A program made the position numbers and the translations under genes. The notes beneath the pieces were generated by a model. It was not told the DNA's origin. It saw only the letters and a list, made by a program, of their open reading frames with translations, and searched no databases. A stretch of DNA of 64,000 nt from CAYQJL01 sp964612295. GTDB taxonomy: Bacteria > Eisenbacteria > RBG-16-71-46 > CAIMUX01 > WJJG01. Shown one piece after another: positions 1 through 9,409 of the stretch; within the stretch, counting starts at the first letter, position 1; the number at the start of each line of letters is the position of its first letter. The stretch spans positions 71,036-135,035 of the forward strand of contig CAZTDY010000005.1 of the NCBI GenBank assembly GCA_964612295.1. The letters are read 5' to 3'.

Positions 1-1736
1 TGGGCATCACCGCTGCGTCGGCGGCCCTCATGATCTCCGACATCCCCTGGACGGGACCGGTGGCCGGGGTGCGGGTGGCCCAGGTCGATGGGAAGCTGAT
101 TGCCGCGCCCGGAGCTGCCGAACGCGAGCGGGCCGCGCTGGATCTGATCGTGACCGTCAGCCGGAACGGTCTGGTCATGGTGGAGGGCTCGGCCGACGAG
201 GTGAGCGAAGAGGACCTGATTGCGGCGCTGTCGGTGGCGTCCGAGGCGGCCGAGCCACTCTTGTCGCTTCAGGAGCAGATGCAGGCGGACCTGGGCCGGG
301 AGAAGCGCCCGACCCCGGAGGAGCCGGCCCACGAGGAGATCTCCAAGATCGCGGCCGAAGGAATCCAGGCGGGCATCGACCAGGTCTTCGCCGGAGGCAA
401 CAAACACGAGCGGCGCCTGCGCGAGCGGGAATTGAAGGAGGCGGTTCTCGAGACGATCGGCGAGCCTGCGGAGGAAACGGATGAGACCGCCGAGCCGGAT
501 GTTTCACCGTCCGAGGTCGTCGCCGACGCACTGCGCACGGAGATTCGCGGCAGAGCGCTCAGGGACCAGCGGCTCGACGGCCGCCGGCCCGATGAAGTTC
601 GCACCATCACCGGCGAGACGTCCCTGTTGCCCACCGCGCACGGCTCGAGCCTCTTCACCCGGGGGGAGACCCAGGCCGTGGTGACCTGCACGCTGGCGTC
701 GTCCGACTCGGAGCAACTCGTCGAGAGCCTCCACGGTGTTCACAAGGAGGCTTTTCTCCTGCACTACAACTTCCCGCCCTACTCGGTGGGTGAAGCGCGC
801 CCCATGCGCGGTCCAGGGAGGCGTGAGATCGGGCACGGCTGGCTTGCGCGCCGAGCGCTCTTGCCGGTTCTGCCGTCCCCCGACAGCTATCCTTATACCA
901 TTCGGCTCGATTCGGAGATCACCTCGTCGAACGGGTCTTCATCGATGGCCACGGTGTGCGGGTCGAGCCTTGCGCTGATGGATGCGGGGGTTCCCATTGT
1001 GAGACCCGTGGCCGGTATCGCCATGGGGTTGATCTCGGACGGTTCCGACTTCGCGATCCTGACCGACATTCTGGGTGACGAGGATCATCTGGGGGATATG
1101 GACTTCAAGGTTGCGGGGACCACCGAGGGCATCACGGCGGTCCAACTGGACAACAAACTCGGCAGTCTACCGCCCGAGATCCTGGCCCGGGCCATGACCC
1201 AGGCCAAGGATGCGCGCCTTCACATTCTGGAGCGCATGTCCGAGATCTGCGCCGGGCCGCGCGACGAAGCCCCCTCGCACGCGCCCAAGATGTTCACCCG
1301 CAAGATCCGTCCGAGCCGGATTCGCGATCTGATCGGGGCCGGCGGGCGGACCATCCAGGCCCTGCAGCAGGAGACCGACGTCAAACTCGATGTGGGACAG
1401 GACGGGCTGGTGCGCATTCAAGCCGGTCCGGATGCGAAACTCAAAGAGGCCCTGAAACGAATCGACTTTCTCACGGGTGAGCCGCGCGTTGGCGGGTTCT
1501 ATCGCGGACGCGTGACCTCAGTTACCGACTTCGGCTGCTTCGTCGAGATCTTCCAGGGGATCGAGGGGCTGGTGCACGTGAGCGAACTCGATGCGGCCCG
1601 GGTGGATGATCCGCGGCAAATCGCCACGGCGGGCGAGGAGATGCTCGTCAAGGTCCTGGGCACGACGCACGACGGCAAGATCAAGTTGTCCCGCAAAGCC
1701 GCCCTGGACGCCGATCCGGCCGACGTCGACGGCTAG
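1..1736 (+). CDS. pnp: Polynucleotide phosphorylase, 3' part (5' end outside window)
   Basis: Phosphorolytic 3'-5' exoribonuclease and core RNA-degradation enzyme, cytoplasmic. The reading frame is open from base 3, and the upstream residues GITAASAALMISDIPW match the family's conserved core, so the gene starts outside the window. Visible in order: the end of the first RNase PH domain, the helical linker, the second RNase PH domain (about 590-1250), a KH domain (around 1300-1440, with the GxxG loop GAGG), and an S1 domain (about 1490-1700, with VTDFGCFVEI). The C-terminus is short after S1. It is convergent with the DUF2058 gene, and the two stops overlap by 4 bases. Very sure of the identity. 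Confidence 0.97.
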   Translation, partial: GITAASAALMISDIPWTGPVAGVRVAQVDGKLIAAPGAAERERAALDLIVTVSRNGLVMVEGSADEVSEEDLIAALSVASEAAEPLLSLQEQMQADLGREKRPTPEEPAHEEISKIAAEGIQAGIDQVFAGGNKHERRLRERELKEAVLETIGEPAEETDETAEPDVSPSEVVADALRTEIRGRALRDQRLDGRRPDEVRTITGETSLLPTAHGSSLFTRGETQAVVTCTLASSDSEQLVESLHGVHKEAFLLHYNFPPYSVGEARPMRGPGRREIGHGWLARRALLPVLPSPDSYPYTIRLDSEITSSNGSSSMATVCGSSLALMDAGVPIVRPVAGIAMGLISDGSDFAILTDILGDEDHLGDMDFKVAGTTEGITAVQLDNKLGSLPPEILARAMTQAKDARLHILERMSEICAGPRDEAPSHAPKMFTRKIRPSRIRDLIGAGGRTIQALQQETDVKLDVGQDGLVRIQAGPDAKLKEALKRIDFLTGEPRVGGFYRGRVTSVTDFGCFVEIFQGIEGLVHVSELDAARVDDPRQIATAGEEMLVKVLGTTHDGKIKLSRKAALDADPADVDG

Positions 1737-2233
1737 CGCCGGGCGTTCCAGAGAAGGATCCGGTCGGGCGCGATGCGCTCGATCTCGGTGGCGACCTTAC
1801 CCGTGACAATCGCGAAGTCCCGCGGCAGCAGTTCGCCCGAATCCAAGATGGCCGTGTCCCCTTGGGCCAGGCGGCGAACGAGTCCGGGCGCCACGTCAAG
1901 GAAGGTGATACGCCCGTCCGGCAGCTCGAAGAAGAAGCGCTTCGGTCCCGCCTCTCGCATGCTCAGATCCGAATCCTTGAGGAGCGAAACCAGCCGGGAC
2001 TGACCGCCGGCCGAGGCCTTGTCGGCGCGAAGCTGCTCCTCATGTTGGCGATCTTGGTCGCGTTTGCGTTCTTGTTCCGCCTGATGGGCTTCTTCGCGCT
2101 GCCGGCTCTCCGCTTCCAGACCGTCCTGCCCGAGTTTCTTGCGTTTGACGCGGTCGCCGTGCTTCTTCTGGCGGATCTCCTTGTCGGAGACCAACCCGGC
2201 CTTCTTCAATGCGTCGCTCAGATCAGCCATCAT
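1733..2233 (-). CDS. DUF2058 family protein (YaiL-like)
   Basis: Small soluble protein of about 166 residues. Its N-terminus (MADLSDALKKAGLVSDKE) and long charged Lys/Arg/Glu/Gln coiled region are typical of DUF2058. The C-terminal half is a small beta-rich domain containing YxF/FFFELPDGRI-like strands. The family's role is not established; nucleic-acid or ribosome association has been suggested from its charge, which is inference. Two ATG codons stand next to each other. The first overlaps the TGA of the upstream cysteine-module gene as ATGA, so the pair may be translationally coupled although the products look unrelated. The longer upstream frame is rejected because it runs through the neighbour's 3' end. 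Confidence 0.85.
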   Translation of the reverse strand: MMADLSDALKKAGLVSDKEIRQKKHGDRVKRKKLGQDGLEAESRQREEAHQAEQERKRDQDRQHEEQLRADKASAGGQSRLVSLLKDSDLSMREAGPKRFFFELPDGRITFLDVAPGLVRRLAQGDTAILDSGELLPRDFAIVTGKVATEIERIAPDRILLWNARR

Positions 2234-3114
2234 TGGCCACGCACTTGCCGGTAGATTGTCTTGATCCCGCCCCAGGTCCGCTTCTGTGAGGGAACCAGGA
2301 AGTCGCAGGGGTTTGGATCGCAGCGCACATCCCAGCCGACCCACACGCCTCCGGTGGCGAGGCAGTCCAGCTCTTCAGAGATTGAACACTCATACCCGAA
2401 GCAGCAGACCCGCTCGAACGGAAGCTCGCTGATGCGCGGGTTCCAGCCGGCCATGTTGAGCCCCGCCGCGGGATAGGATTCCAAGGCCTTAACATGGTTG
2501 TCCAAACCGTTCATGTAGAAGAGCACCAACCCGTGAATGGGGTAGGCGCCGAGCCACACGCGGCCGTTTCCACCGAAGGCGGCGAACCAGATCAGGGGCA
2601 CGACATGGCTGGTTCTCGGCGGGTCGAATTCGATGCGAATGCCCGTGGTGTCACCCGGGAACTCGACATGCGGGTAGGCGTACCGGCCGGCGTGTCCCCA
2701 ATCGAGGATCTCCAGGCCTTCGATGTACTCGATGCCGAACTCGACGATGTGAAGGTCCACGCAGGTCGTATCGGGGAAGACGGCGCACACCCAGAAAAGG
2801 CCGGTGGGGCCTAGGCTTCCCGGACCAGTCTGCACCTCCAGCGTGGGCTCCAGCGCGGTCCCGTAGTGGCAATCGTACATCAGCCGGTAGTATCCGCAGC
2901 TGTCCGGGGCGATCTCGGGGCAGGACTCCGGAAACAGATCGATGTAGTAGGCCGGATCGGTGATGTTCGGATCGTATTCCAGGGTTGGATCGCAATGGAC
3001 CATCAGGTAGCCGCCCTCGTTGGATCCCATTGCGGCGCAAGGCGCGCTGGCGACTAGGAGCATTCCGGCGACCGTCAAAAGCAAGCACATCCATTTGCCT
3101 ATACGTGTGCGCAT
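2230..3114 (-). CDS. Secreted protein with C-terminal six-Cys / WGxIKxxYR module (copy A)
   Basis: 294 residues. It has a clear signal peptide (KWMCLLLTVAGMLLVASA, then CAA) and a strong Shine-Dalgarno (AGGAGG, about 3125-3130) ahead of the ATG. The middle is beta-rich with scattered cysteines and no family I recognise. The last 58 residues (from residue 237) hold CC-x4-C, C-x13-C-D-P-N-P-C and then W-G-G-I-K-T-I-Y-R. Two other secreted proteins in this window (at 43437 and 62131) end the same way. Role unknown; exported and probably surface-bound or secreted through this tail (inference). A short palindrome, CAACT-ATA-AGTTG, lies upstream at 3161-3173. Confidence 0.8.
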   Translation of the reverse strand: MRTRIGKWMCLLLTVAGMLLVASAPCAAMGSNEGGYLMVHCDPTLEYDPNITDPAYYIDLFPESCPEIAPDSCGYYRLMYDCHYGTALEPTLEVQTGPGSLGPTGLFWVCAVFPDTTCVDLHIVEFGIEYIEGLEILDWGHAGRYAYPHVEFPGDTTGIRIEFDPPRTSHVVPLIWFAAFGGNGRVWLGAYPIHGLVLFYMNGLDNHVKALESYPAAGLNMAGWNPRISELPFERVCCFGYECSISEELDCLATGGVWVGWDVRCDPNPCDFLVPSQKRTWGGIKTIYRQVRGQ

Positions 3115-3301
3115 GGCAGACCTCCTATCACCATTGTTTCTGAGGGCGCCCCATCTTCGTCAACTATAAGTTGCACTATAGACAGGGCTACGGTCAATCT
3201 CCGATTCCGGGAGTTGCCCTGGCAGGCCCACCGCGTATGATGCCCTCGCTGTTGGCTGTGACTCTATAAGTCTTTCAGAGAGCCTTGAGGGGAAGCGGTT
3301 T

Positions 3302-5344
3302 ATGCCCAACTCACCAGCGCCTACCTTGCGTTTTCTATTCCTATTGATCTGGCTTCTGGCCGGTTTTGCCGGGCCCGCGTTGGGGCAGGATCAGCCAGCG
3401 ACCTGCCCAACCGGCGTGGGCGGGTTGCCGGAGGTCACCGGGAGGGGGCTCTCACCGGAGGCGATTCTCGGGCACCTCGAGGCCGACCTCGCCGAGGACT
3501 GGAAGAGCGGCGATCTGGTGACGCTCTTCGACAGCACCCGCGTCGAGGTGGAGCTCTCCGGGTTGACGCACCGGTATCACCGCCGCTTGGTCAAGGTGAT
3601 GTCGGAGGCGGGCGGCCGCCAGATGGCCTCGATCCGATTCGACTACGACCCGGCCTCGAACCTGATCGAAATCCGCCGGGTGCGCATCCATCGAACCGAC
3701 GGACGGTATGAGGACATCGATCCCGCGCGCGCCCAGGACGGCTTCGCGCCCGCTCACTCGATCTACTGGGGCGCGCGCATGAAGGTGATCGCCCTGCCGC
3801 GTCTGCGTCCGGGGGATGTCGTCGAGACCATCACCTACAAGAAGGGTTTCCTGATCGCCTACCTGCTGGAAACCGGCGAGGAAGATGAGCGCTACATCCC
3901 TCCGATGCGTGGCCACTTCTATGACTCGATCCTCTTCGGCGAAGGCCATCCCTTCAAGATCAAGCACTACGAGGTGATCCTCGATCGGGAGAAGCCTCTG
4001 CAATTCGCCACCTACAACGGTGAGATCTACGCTGCGCAAACCTTCACCGACAGCACGCTCACCTATCAATGGTGGTCGATCGATCAGGACGCGGTCACCT
4101 ACGAACCGCGTCAGCCGGGCCGAAGCGACTTCGTCCCCAAGGTGGTCATGGCCACCGTGGATGACTGGCCGGAGAAGTCTCGCTGGTTCTTCGAGGTCAA
4201 CGATCCGGTGTTCGCCTGGAACGAAGCGATCCAGGCCAAGGTCGATGAACTCACCGAAGGTCTGAAGTCTCCGGAAGAGGAGTATGCCGTCCTGACCCAC
4301 TGGGTGGCGGACAACATCCGCTACTCCGGCCTCAGCATGGGCAAGGGTGAAGGCTATACGATTCATCCGAGCACGATGACCTGGAACGAGCGCTGCGGTG
4401 TGTGCAAGGACATCGCCGGCATGCTCGTGACCTTCCTGCGCGCCGCCGGCTACACGAGCTACCCGGCGATGACCATGGCCGGCTCGCGGGTGGAGCCGGT
4501 TCCCGCCGACCAGTTCAATCACTGCGTCGTGGCCGTGCGGCAGGACGACGGGGGTTATGTGATGCTCGATCCGACCTGGGTGCCGCGGTCGCGGGATGTC
4601 TGGTCGAAGGCGGAGGGGGAGCAGCACTATGTGATTGGCTCCCCGGAGGGTGAGGAGCTCACCGCGATCCGCACCTTTGAAGCGCAAGAGAGTCCTCTGC
4701 ATGTGGAACTGAACACCAAGATCGAGAAGACCGGTGACCTGCGCGGCGAGATCACGTTGGTGGGTGAAGGGTATCTCGATTCAAGGCTGCGCAGAATGTT
4801 GGCAGGCGAGAACCGGCGGGACTGGGATCGCCGGATGGTGCGGCTTCTGCGCGCCATTTCGCCGGCCGTCCAGATCACCGAGAGCGAGTATGCCGACTTT
4901 CGCGACTACCGCGAACCGATGCGATGCAGCGCGCGCTTCCACATCCCAGGTTATGCGGCCATCACGGATTCGACCTGCGACTTCAGATCGCCTTCGCTTC
5001 GGTTTCTGCAGGGGTGTGGGGGCTTCGTGCGCTTTATCGGGCTCGCGCCGGTCGAAGACCGCAGCCACCCGGCGCTGTTCTGGGCAACCTCACTGGTGGA
5101 CATCGAAGAGCGCCTTGAACTGCCCGCGACCTACGAGATCGCCGCGGAACCTGAGGATGTCGAACTCGAGTTTGCCTCCGGGAGCTTCCTGACGACGACC
5201 GAGACCAAGGGCAAGAGGCGCACCAGCCACCTTCGGCTCGCACTGCTCAAACGAACGGTGCCGGCAGATGAGTGGGCCGATCTGGTGACGATCGCGGACA
5301 CGTTGGACACAATCGCGGAGTCGATGGTCGCCGGCCGCAAATGA
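3302..5344 (+). CDS. Exported DUF3857 / transglutaminase-like protein
   Basis: 680 residues with a signal peptide (FLFLLIWLLAGFAGPALG). An N-terminal DUF3857 beta-sandwich (about residues 60-300) is followed by a transglutaminase-like papain-fold domain (about 300-450) and a C-terminal beta domain. The catalytic triad is intact: Cys368 in RCGVCKD, His407 in FNHCVV and Asp423 in MLDPTW. Known for the family: cysteine peptidase or transglutaminase chemistry in the periplasm or on the surface, common in FCB bacteria; the substrate is unknown. The Shine-Dalgarno is GAGGGGAAG before the ATG. The stop overlaps the start region of a second, catalytically dead copy, so they form an operon. Confidence 0.88.
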   Translation: MPNSPAPTLRFLFLLIWLLAGFAGPALGQDQPATCPTGVGGLPEVTGRGLSPEAILGHLEADLAEDWKSGDLVTLFDSTRVEVELSGLTHRYHRRLVKVMSEAGGRQMASIRFDYDPASNLIEIRRVRIHRTDGRYEDIDPARAQDGFAPAHSIYWGARMKVIALPRLRPGDVVETITYKKGFLIAYLLETGEEDERYIPPMRGHFYDSILFGEGHPFKIKHYEVILDREKPLQFATYNGEIYAAQTFTDSTLTYQWWSIDQDAVTYEPRQPGRSDFVPKVVMATVDDWPEKSRWFFEVNDPVFAWNEAIQAKVDELTEGLKSPEEEYAVLTHWVADNIRYSGLSMGKGEGYTIHPSTMTWNERCGVCKDIAGMLVTFLRAAGYTSYPAMTMAGSRVEPVPADQFNHCVVAVRQDDGGYVMLDPTWVPRSRDVWSKAEGEQHYVIGSPEGEELTAIRTFEAQESPLHVELNTKIEKTGDLRGEITLVGEGYLDSRLRRMLAGENRRDWDRRMVRLLRAISPAVQITESEYADFRDYREPMRCSARFHIPGYAAITDSTCDFRSPSLRFLQGCGGFVRFIGLAPVEDRSHPALFWATSLVDIEERLELPATYEIAAEPEDVELEFASGSFLTTTETKGKRRTSHLRLALLKRTVPADEWADLVTIADTLDTIAESMVAGRK

Positions 5345-5367
5345 TGCGAGATGAGGGAGTGACGCCC

Positions 5368-7317
5368 ATGAAGGCGAGAGCCGCCACGATCAGCCTGTTC
5401 CTTCTGGTCATCCTGGGAGCACCGACGAGCGCCCGGGCCGACCTCGCGCCCCTCCTCGAACCGGATGAGGTGCGCGCGCTGGTTGCCGAGCACGCCGCCG
5501 CCGAATTCCCCGAGGAGGATGCCGTCGTTCTCTTCATGGGCGAGCGCGTGCGTCTGGAGCCGGACGGGTCGATCGCCCGCCGGACCCAACGGATCGTCCT
5601 CTTGCAGACCGAGCGGGCCATCGGCGCGCTCGGCGACCCCCGGGTGACCTTCAATCGGCGTCATCAGGAACTGCTGATCCACCGCTGCCGAACGTACGTC
5701 CCGGGAGGGATCGAGGTGGATGCCACCGATCACGCCTTCAACCCCGTGACCCCGGATGCCGTCGCGCGTTGCCCGGATCGGATGTTCCATCAAGACATGG
5801 TGATCACCCATGTCGGCATCGAACGCGGTTGCGTGATCGAACTCGACACCGAGATTCGGGACCTGAAGCCCCATCAGGCCTGGCTCGAGGGGGAGGTCTT
5901 TCTCCACGAGCCGTACCCGGTTCTGGATCGGTTCCTGGAGATCGAGACGCCCGATCACGTCACGTTGCACTATGAGCTTTCGCGCCTGCAGGGCGGCCCG
6001 GAGCTGCATCAGGAACAGGGGCGGGCCCATCACATCTGGCACTTCGGCCTCCTGCCGGGGGTCCGTGAGTCGGACGACGGTTACGGCGGACGATTGGCCC
6101 GCGGCCGGCTGCTCTACAGCACCTGCCCCAGCTGGGAGTATCTGGCCCGGCGAACGTGGGAACAGATCGACTCGGCCGCCCAACCCGACACGTTGATGGC
6201 CACGTTTGTGAACTCGGCCGAGCTCAAAGGGGCCGGCGAACTGGAACAGGCCCGGGAGATCCTGAGCGTCCTCTCCTCTCAGACGAGGCGGGCCAACGTT
6301 CGGCCGTTTGCCGGGCTCCCGAATCCCCGCAGTGCCGCGGAGACGTTCGTGTTTCGATGTGGCGATCCATGGGATCGGACCAGTCTTGCGATCGCCGCGC
6401 TTGGAATGGTCGATCTCGGCGTGGTCACGACGCTGCGCGCCAATGCACGCGACGTCAAGAAAGGCGTGCCCATGATGGGCCAGTTCTCCGAGGTCTGGTT
6501 GCAGGCCCAGGTTGATGGGGAAACCGTGCTCTTGGACCCGGTGAGCGGCCACCTCGAGTCGCCGGTCTCCGTCGCGCGGCCCTTCCTGATTCTGGGTGAA
6601 CGGGGGCTCGAATGGCGCGAGGAATCGGCCGGGCAGGGCCTGAGCCGACTGTGGGTCGACCTGGCGATGGAATCGGGAGGTGCGGTTGCCGGCCACGTCG
6701 ACTTGCGGCTCGAAGGCGTCCAGTGGCGCTGGTCCGACCACGACGGCCCGGGCGACTTGGCCGATGAGGTTGCGGCCCAGATTCTCCCGGGATCCACGCG
6801 CGGTGAAGTGGATGTTCGCTGGTTTGGTCCCGATCGATGCGACCTCCGGTTCGAGGTTGAAGCGCCCTCGCTCGGCGAGCGTGACGGCTCGCGCACCTAC
6901 GTGCGCCTTCCGGCTCCGCCGGCCGGGATTGCCGAGGCCATCGGTGGATACGGTCTCGATCGGACAGCGCGAAGCAGCCCGCTTTTCCTACCTGCTCCGA
7001 TGGAGGAGGTGGTGAAGTGGCGTCTCCGTCTGCCCGAGGGGATCGAACCGGTCTACCTGCCCGCGGCGGCGGATGAGGACACCCGCGCTGCCCGTTTCGC
7101 CATGACGATTGAACGGATAGCGCGTCCCGCCGACGCGTGGTCGCGCCCGGATGAACGCGAGGCGCGCGGGGAGGAGATTCAAGTCAACTGGACCGCCGGC
7201 CTTCCCATGGCCGAGATTCCTCCGGCGCGGTACCTGGAGCTGAAGAAGGTGATCGGGCGGTATCAAGCTGAGAACCAGCGGCTTCTGATCCTGGGGGGAT
7301 GGCCCGAGGGGGACTAG
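5368..7317 (+). CDS. Exported DUF3857-type transglutaminase pseudoenzyme
   Basis: About 649 residues with a signal peptide (ISLFLLVILGAPTSARA). I chose the ATG at 5368 because GAGGGAG (5353-5359) sits 8 bases upstream; ATGs at 5341 and 5344 overlap the previous stop and would give a poor signal peptide. The layout follows the upstream protein (DUF3857-like region, then transglutaminase-like region), but the catalytic residues are replaced: the Cys position is Pro334 (RCGDPWD), the His position is Glu375 (FSEVW), and only Asp390 (LLDPV) remains. It is likely a non-catalytic binding partner or regulator of the upstream enzyme (inference). Convergent with the sulfatase gene 4 bases downstream. 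Confidence 0.75.
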   Translation: MKARAATISLFLLVILGAPTSARADLAPLLEPDEVRALVAEHAAAEFPEEDAVVLFMGERVRLEPDGSIARRTQRIVLLQTERAIGALGDPRVTFNRRHQELLIHRCRTYVPGGIEVDATDHAFNPVTPDAVARCPDRMFHQDMVITHVGIERGCVIELDTEIRDLKPHQAWLEGEVFLHEPYPVLDRFLEIETPDHVTLHYELSRLQGGPELHQEQGRAHHIWHFGLLPGVRESDDGYGGRLARGRLLYSTCPSWEYLARRTWEQIDSAAQPDTLMATFVNSAELKGAGELEQAREILSVLSSQTRRANVRPFAGLPNPRSAAETFVFRCGDPWDRTSLAIAALGMVDLGVVTTLRANARDVKKGVPMMGQFSEVWLQAQVDGETVLLDPVSGHLESPVSVARPFLILGERGLEWREESAGQGLSRLWVDLAMESGGAVAGHVDLRLEGVQWRWSDHDGPGDLADEVAAQILPGSTRGEVDVRWFGPDRCDLRFEVEAPSLGERDGSRTYVRLPAPPAGIAEAIGGYGLDRTARSSPLFLPAPMEEVVKWRLRLPEGIEPVYLPAAADEDTRAARFAMTIERIARPADAWSRPDEREARGEEIQVNWTAGLPMAEIPPARYLELKKVIGRYQAENQRLLILGGWPEGD

Positions 7318-7320
7318 CCG

Positions 7321-9306
7321 CTACTCGATATACCCCAGGCTCTTCAGCCGTTGCAGCTGACGGTCGTCCAGCTGCAACGATCCGTCTTCCCCGCTTCGGA
7401 GAACGGCCTCCTGAATATCCCGCGCCGCGGCCAGCTCCAGGCGCAGGATCTCCCGGAACTGGGCAAGGCAGGCCGGTTCCTCGGCCGGGAGGAGATTGTG
7501 CTCTTCTCCCGGATCGGCGGCCAGGTCATAGAGGTGCTCGGCGGCGGGATCGATCACCGCTCGGGTTTCTTTGCCGGTCGAGCAGATGTACTTCCAGTGC
7601 TCGGTCCGAATGCTGGTGGCGTGTACGGCGAATCCCATGCTGCGCGGATGGAGGATCTGAGCCGGCGTTGCCGCCGAGTCCGCTTCCTCGCCGCCGAAAC
7701 CCAGGAACGGGGTAAGGCTCCTTCCCTGGAGGATGCCGGTCTTCTCCAGGCCGGCCAGATCGAGCACGGTGGGTACGAGGTCGACGAGCTGAACCAACTC
7801 CGCGCTCTTCGCCGCACTCTCCTGTTCGGGCAGCCGGATGAGCAGGGGCACGTGGAGCGACTCATCGTAGAGATCCAGATGGAGAGGCTTGCCGTGCTCG
7901 AAGAACTCCTCGCCGTGATCGGAGGTCAAGATCACCACCGTGTTGGTTGAGAGATTCAGCGCCTCGAGCGTGTCGAACAGGCCGCCCAGAGCATCGTCCG
8001 CATAGGCGATCCCGCCATCGTAGTACGAGATCACGTCTTCCAGGTCAGCCGCGGCCATGGGCGTGTCCACGTTGCCGAACCCATAGTCGCGGAGGAGTTC
8101 CGAGGCGCAGTGGCCGTTGGGTCCACAACCCGAGAACCGCGCCCGGGGCGGGTCGCTCAGAAACTCCGTCTGGAAAGGGGCGGGCTCCTCGTAGGGGAGC
8201 CGGTGGATATCGGAGTGGATGTCGAAGAGGTGCAGGAACAGGAAGAAGGTTGTCTCCTGGTGCCAGGTGAGCCACTTGAGAGCCTGGGCGATCTGGGGCT
8301 TTGCCGTACCGGTCTTGTGATGGACATAGGACCAGCGGACTTTGTCACCGGTGCGCAAGAGCAGACCCCGTAGGAGCGGATGCGGATAGGGAGGATGGAC
8401 GTAGTCCGCGAAACCCTGGGCGAATCCTCGGCGTTTTCCGATGTAGGAGGAGGCATCGCCGCCGACAAAGGCCCCGGCGCGATAGCCGTCCCCCTCCAAT
8501 CGTTCGGCCAGGGTCGTGAATTGGGGGCTCAGGCGACTGCGATCCGCAACCAGGGCGAGGGCGAGGGGCGAGACACCGGTGAGCATCGAGGCGTGGGACG
8601 GCAAGGTCCAATGCGATTGAGCATACGCGTTCTCAAAGAGCGTTGCCCCTTGTGCCCAGCGGTCGATCACCGGCGAGGTGTCTTGCCCGTAGCCATAACA
8701 TCCCAGGTGATCGGCACGGAGCGTATCGAGTGAGATCAGGATGATATTCGGCCGAGCCCCGGCCTCCGCGACAGCCGGGCGTTGCCATCCGAGAAAGGTG
8801 CCCAACCCGCACGCCACTGCACTCGCCGCCAGCCAGAGGGGTAGTCGTCGCAGCGCAGGACCCCACCTCCCGGTGGCCGAGGCGCCAAAGCGCTTCGGCA
8901 GGAGCCAGAGGATGACTGCGATGCTCAGGCTGCCCACCGCAATCAAGATCAAGGCCGCCTTCCACGAGACGCCGGGCAGGCTTCCCGCGGGCTGCGCCTC
9001 TTCAACCAGAAGGAAGGCGATAGCTCCGAGCACGCCCCCGCCGAACAGGGCCCGGAACCAACGCACCGCCGCACTGCGCGTCGCCCATCCGAAGAAGCGG
9101 GCCACGGGATGAAGAACGAGTACCACGGCCAGCAGCGCAACCGCATCGAAGGCCATGCTGAGGAGGATCGCGCCGAGGCGCAGCGAAGCATCCCCCGCCA
9201 CGGCGGGCAGGAGGCGCAGGCTCAAGTAGCCGTCGATGAAACCGACCCAGAGCCCGATGCAGAGCCAGCTGAGCAGCCACCTCCGAGTCTGTGGGGAAGG
9301 AACCAT
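7321..9306 (-). CDS. Membrane-anchored sulfatase/phosphatase-fold protein
   Basis: About 661 residues. The N-terminus has five predicted membrane spans (up to about residue 200). The rest is an alkaline-phosphatase-superfamily sulfatase domain facing the periplasm: metal site ILISLDTLRADHLGCYGY, a later SDHGEEFFEHG, and a C-terminal YDLAADPGEEHNL. The nucleophile position, Cys or Ser in true sulfatases (C-x-P-S-R), reads T-L-P-S-H. A Thr nucleophile is known in LtaS-type phosphoglycerol transferases, so a phosphodiester or lipid-headgroup substrate is as likely as a sulfate ester. I chose the ATG at 9306 because the longer frame begins in low-quality coding. No clear Shine-Dalgarno was seen. 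Confidence 0.8.
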   Translation of the reverse strand: MVPSPQTRRWLLSWLCIGLWVGFIDGYLSLRLLPAVAGDASLRLGAILLSMAFDAVALLAVVLVLHPVARFFGWATRSAAVRWFRALFGGGVLGAIAFLLVEEAQPAGSLPGVSWKAALILIAVGSLSIAVILWLLPKRFGASATGRWGPALRRLPLWLAASAVACGLGTFLGWQRPAVAEAGARPNIILISLDTLRADHLGCYGYGQDTSPVIDRWAQGATLFENAYAQSHWTLPSHASMLTGVSPLALALVADRSRLSPQFTTLAERLEGDGYRAGAFVGGDASSYIGKRRGFAQGFADYVHPPYPHPLLRGLLLRTGDKVRWSYVHHKTGTAKPQIAQALKWLTWHQETTFFLFLHLFDIHSDIHRLPYEEPAPFQTEFLSDPPRARFSGCGPNGHCASELLRDYGFGNVDTPMAAADLEDVISYYDGGIAYADDALGGLFDTLEALNLSTNTVVILTSDHGEEFFEHGKPLHLDLYDESLHVPLLIRLPEQESAAKSAELVQLVDLVPTVLDLAGLEKTGILQGRSLTPFLGFGGEEADSAATPAQILHPRSMGFAVHATSIRTEHWKYICSTGKETRAVIDPAAEHLYDLAADPGEEHNLLPAEEPACLAQFREILRLELAAARDIQEAVLRSGEDGSLQLDDRQLQRLKSLGYIE

Positions 9307-9409
9307 GCTCTCAATCCATTCATCCAAGCGGCATTCCGACGATCTCAAGTGAGCATCGTAGCACGGTAGCGGAGACGGTCCCACATGTCCATGGAGTTGC
9401 CCCGGAGGG

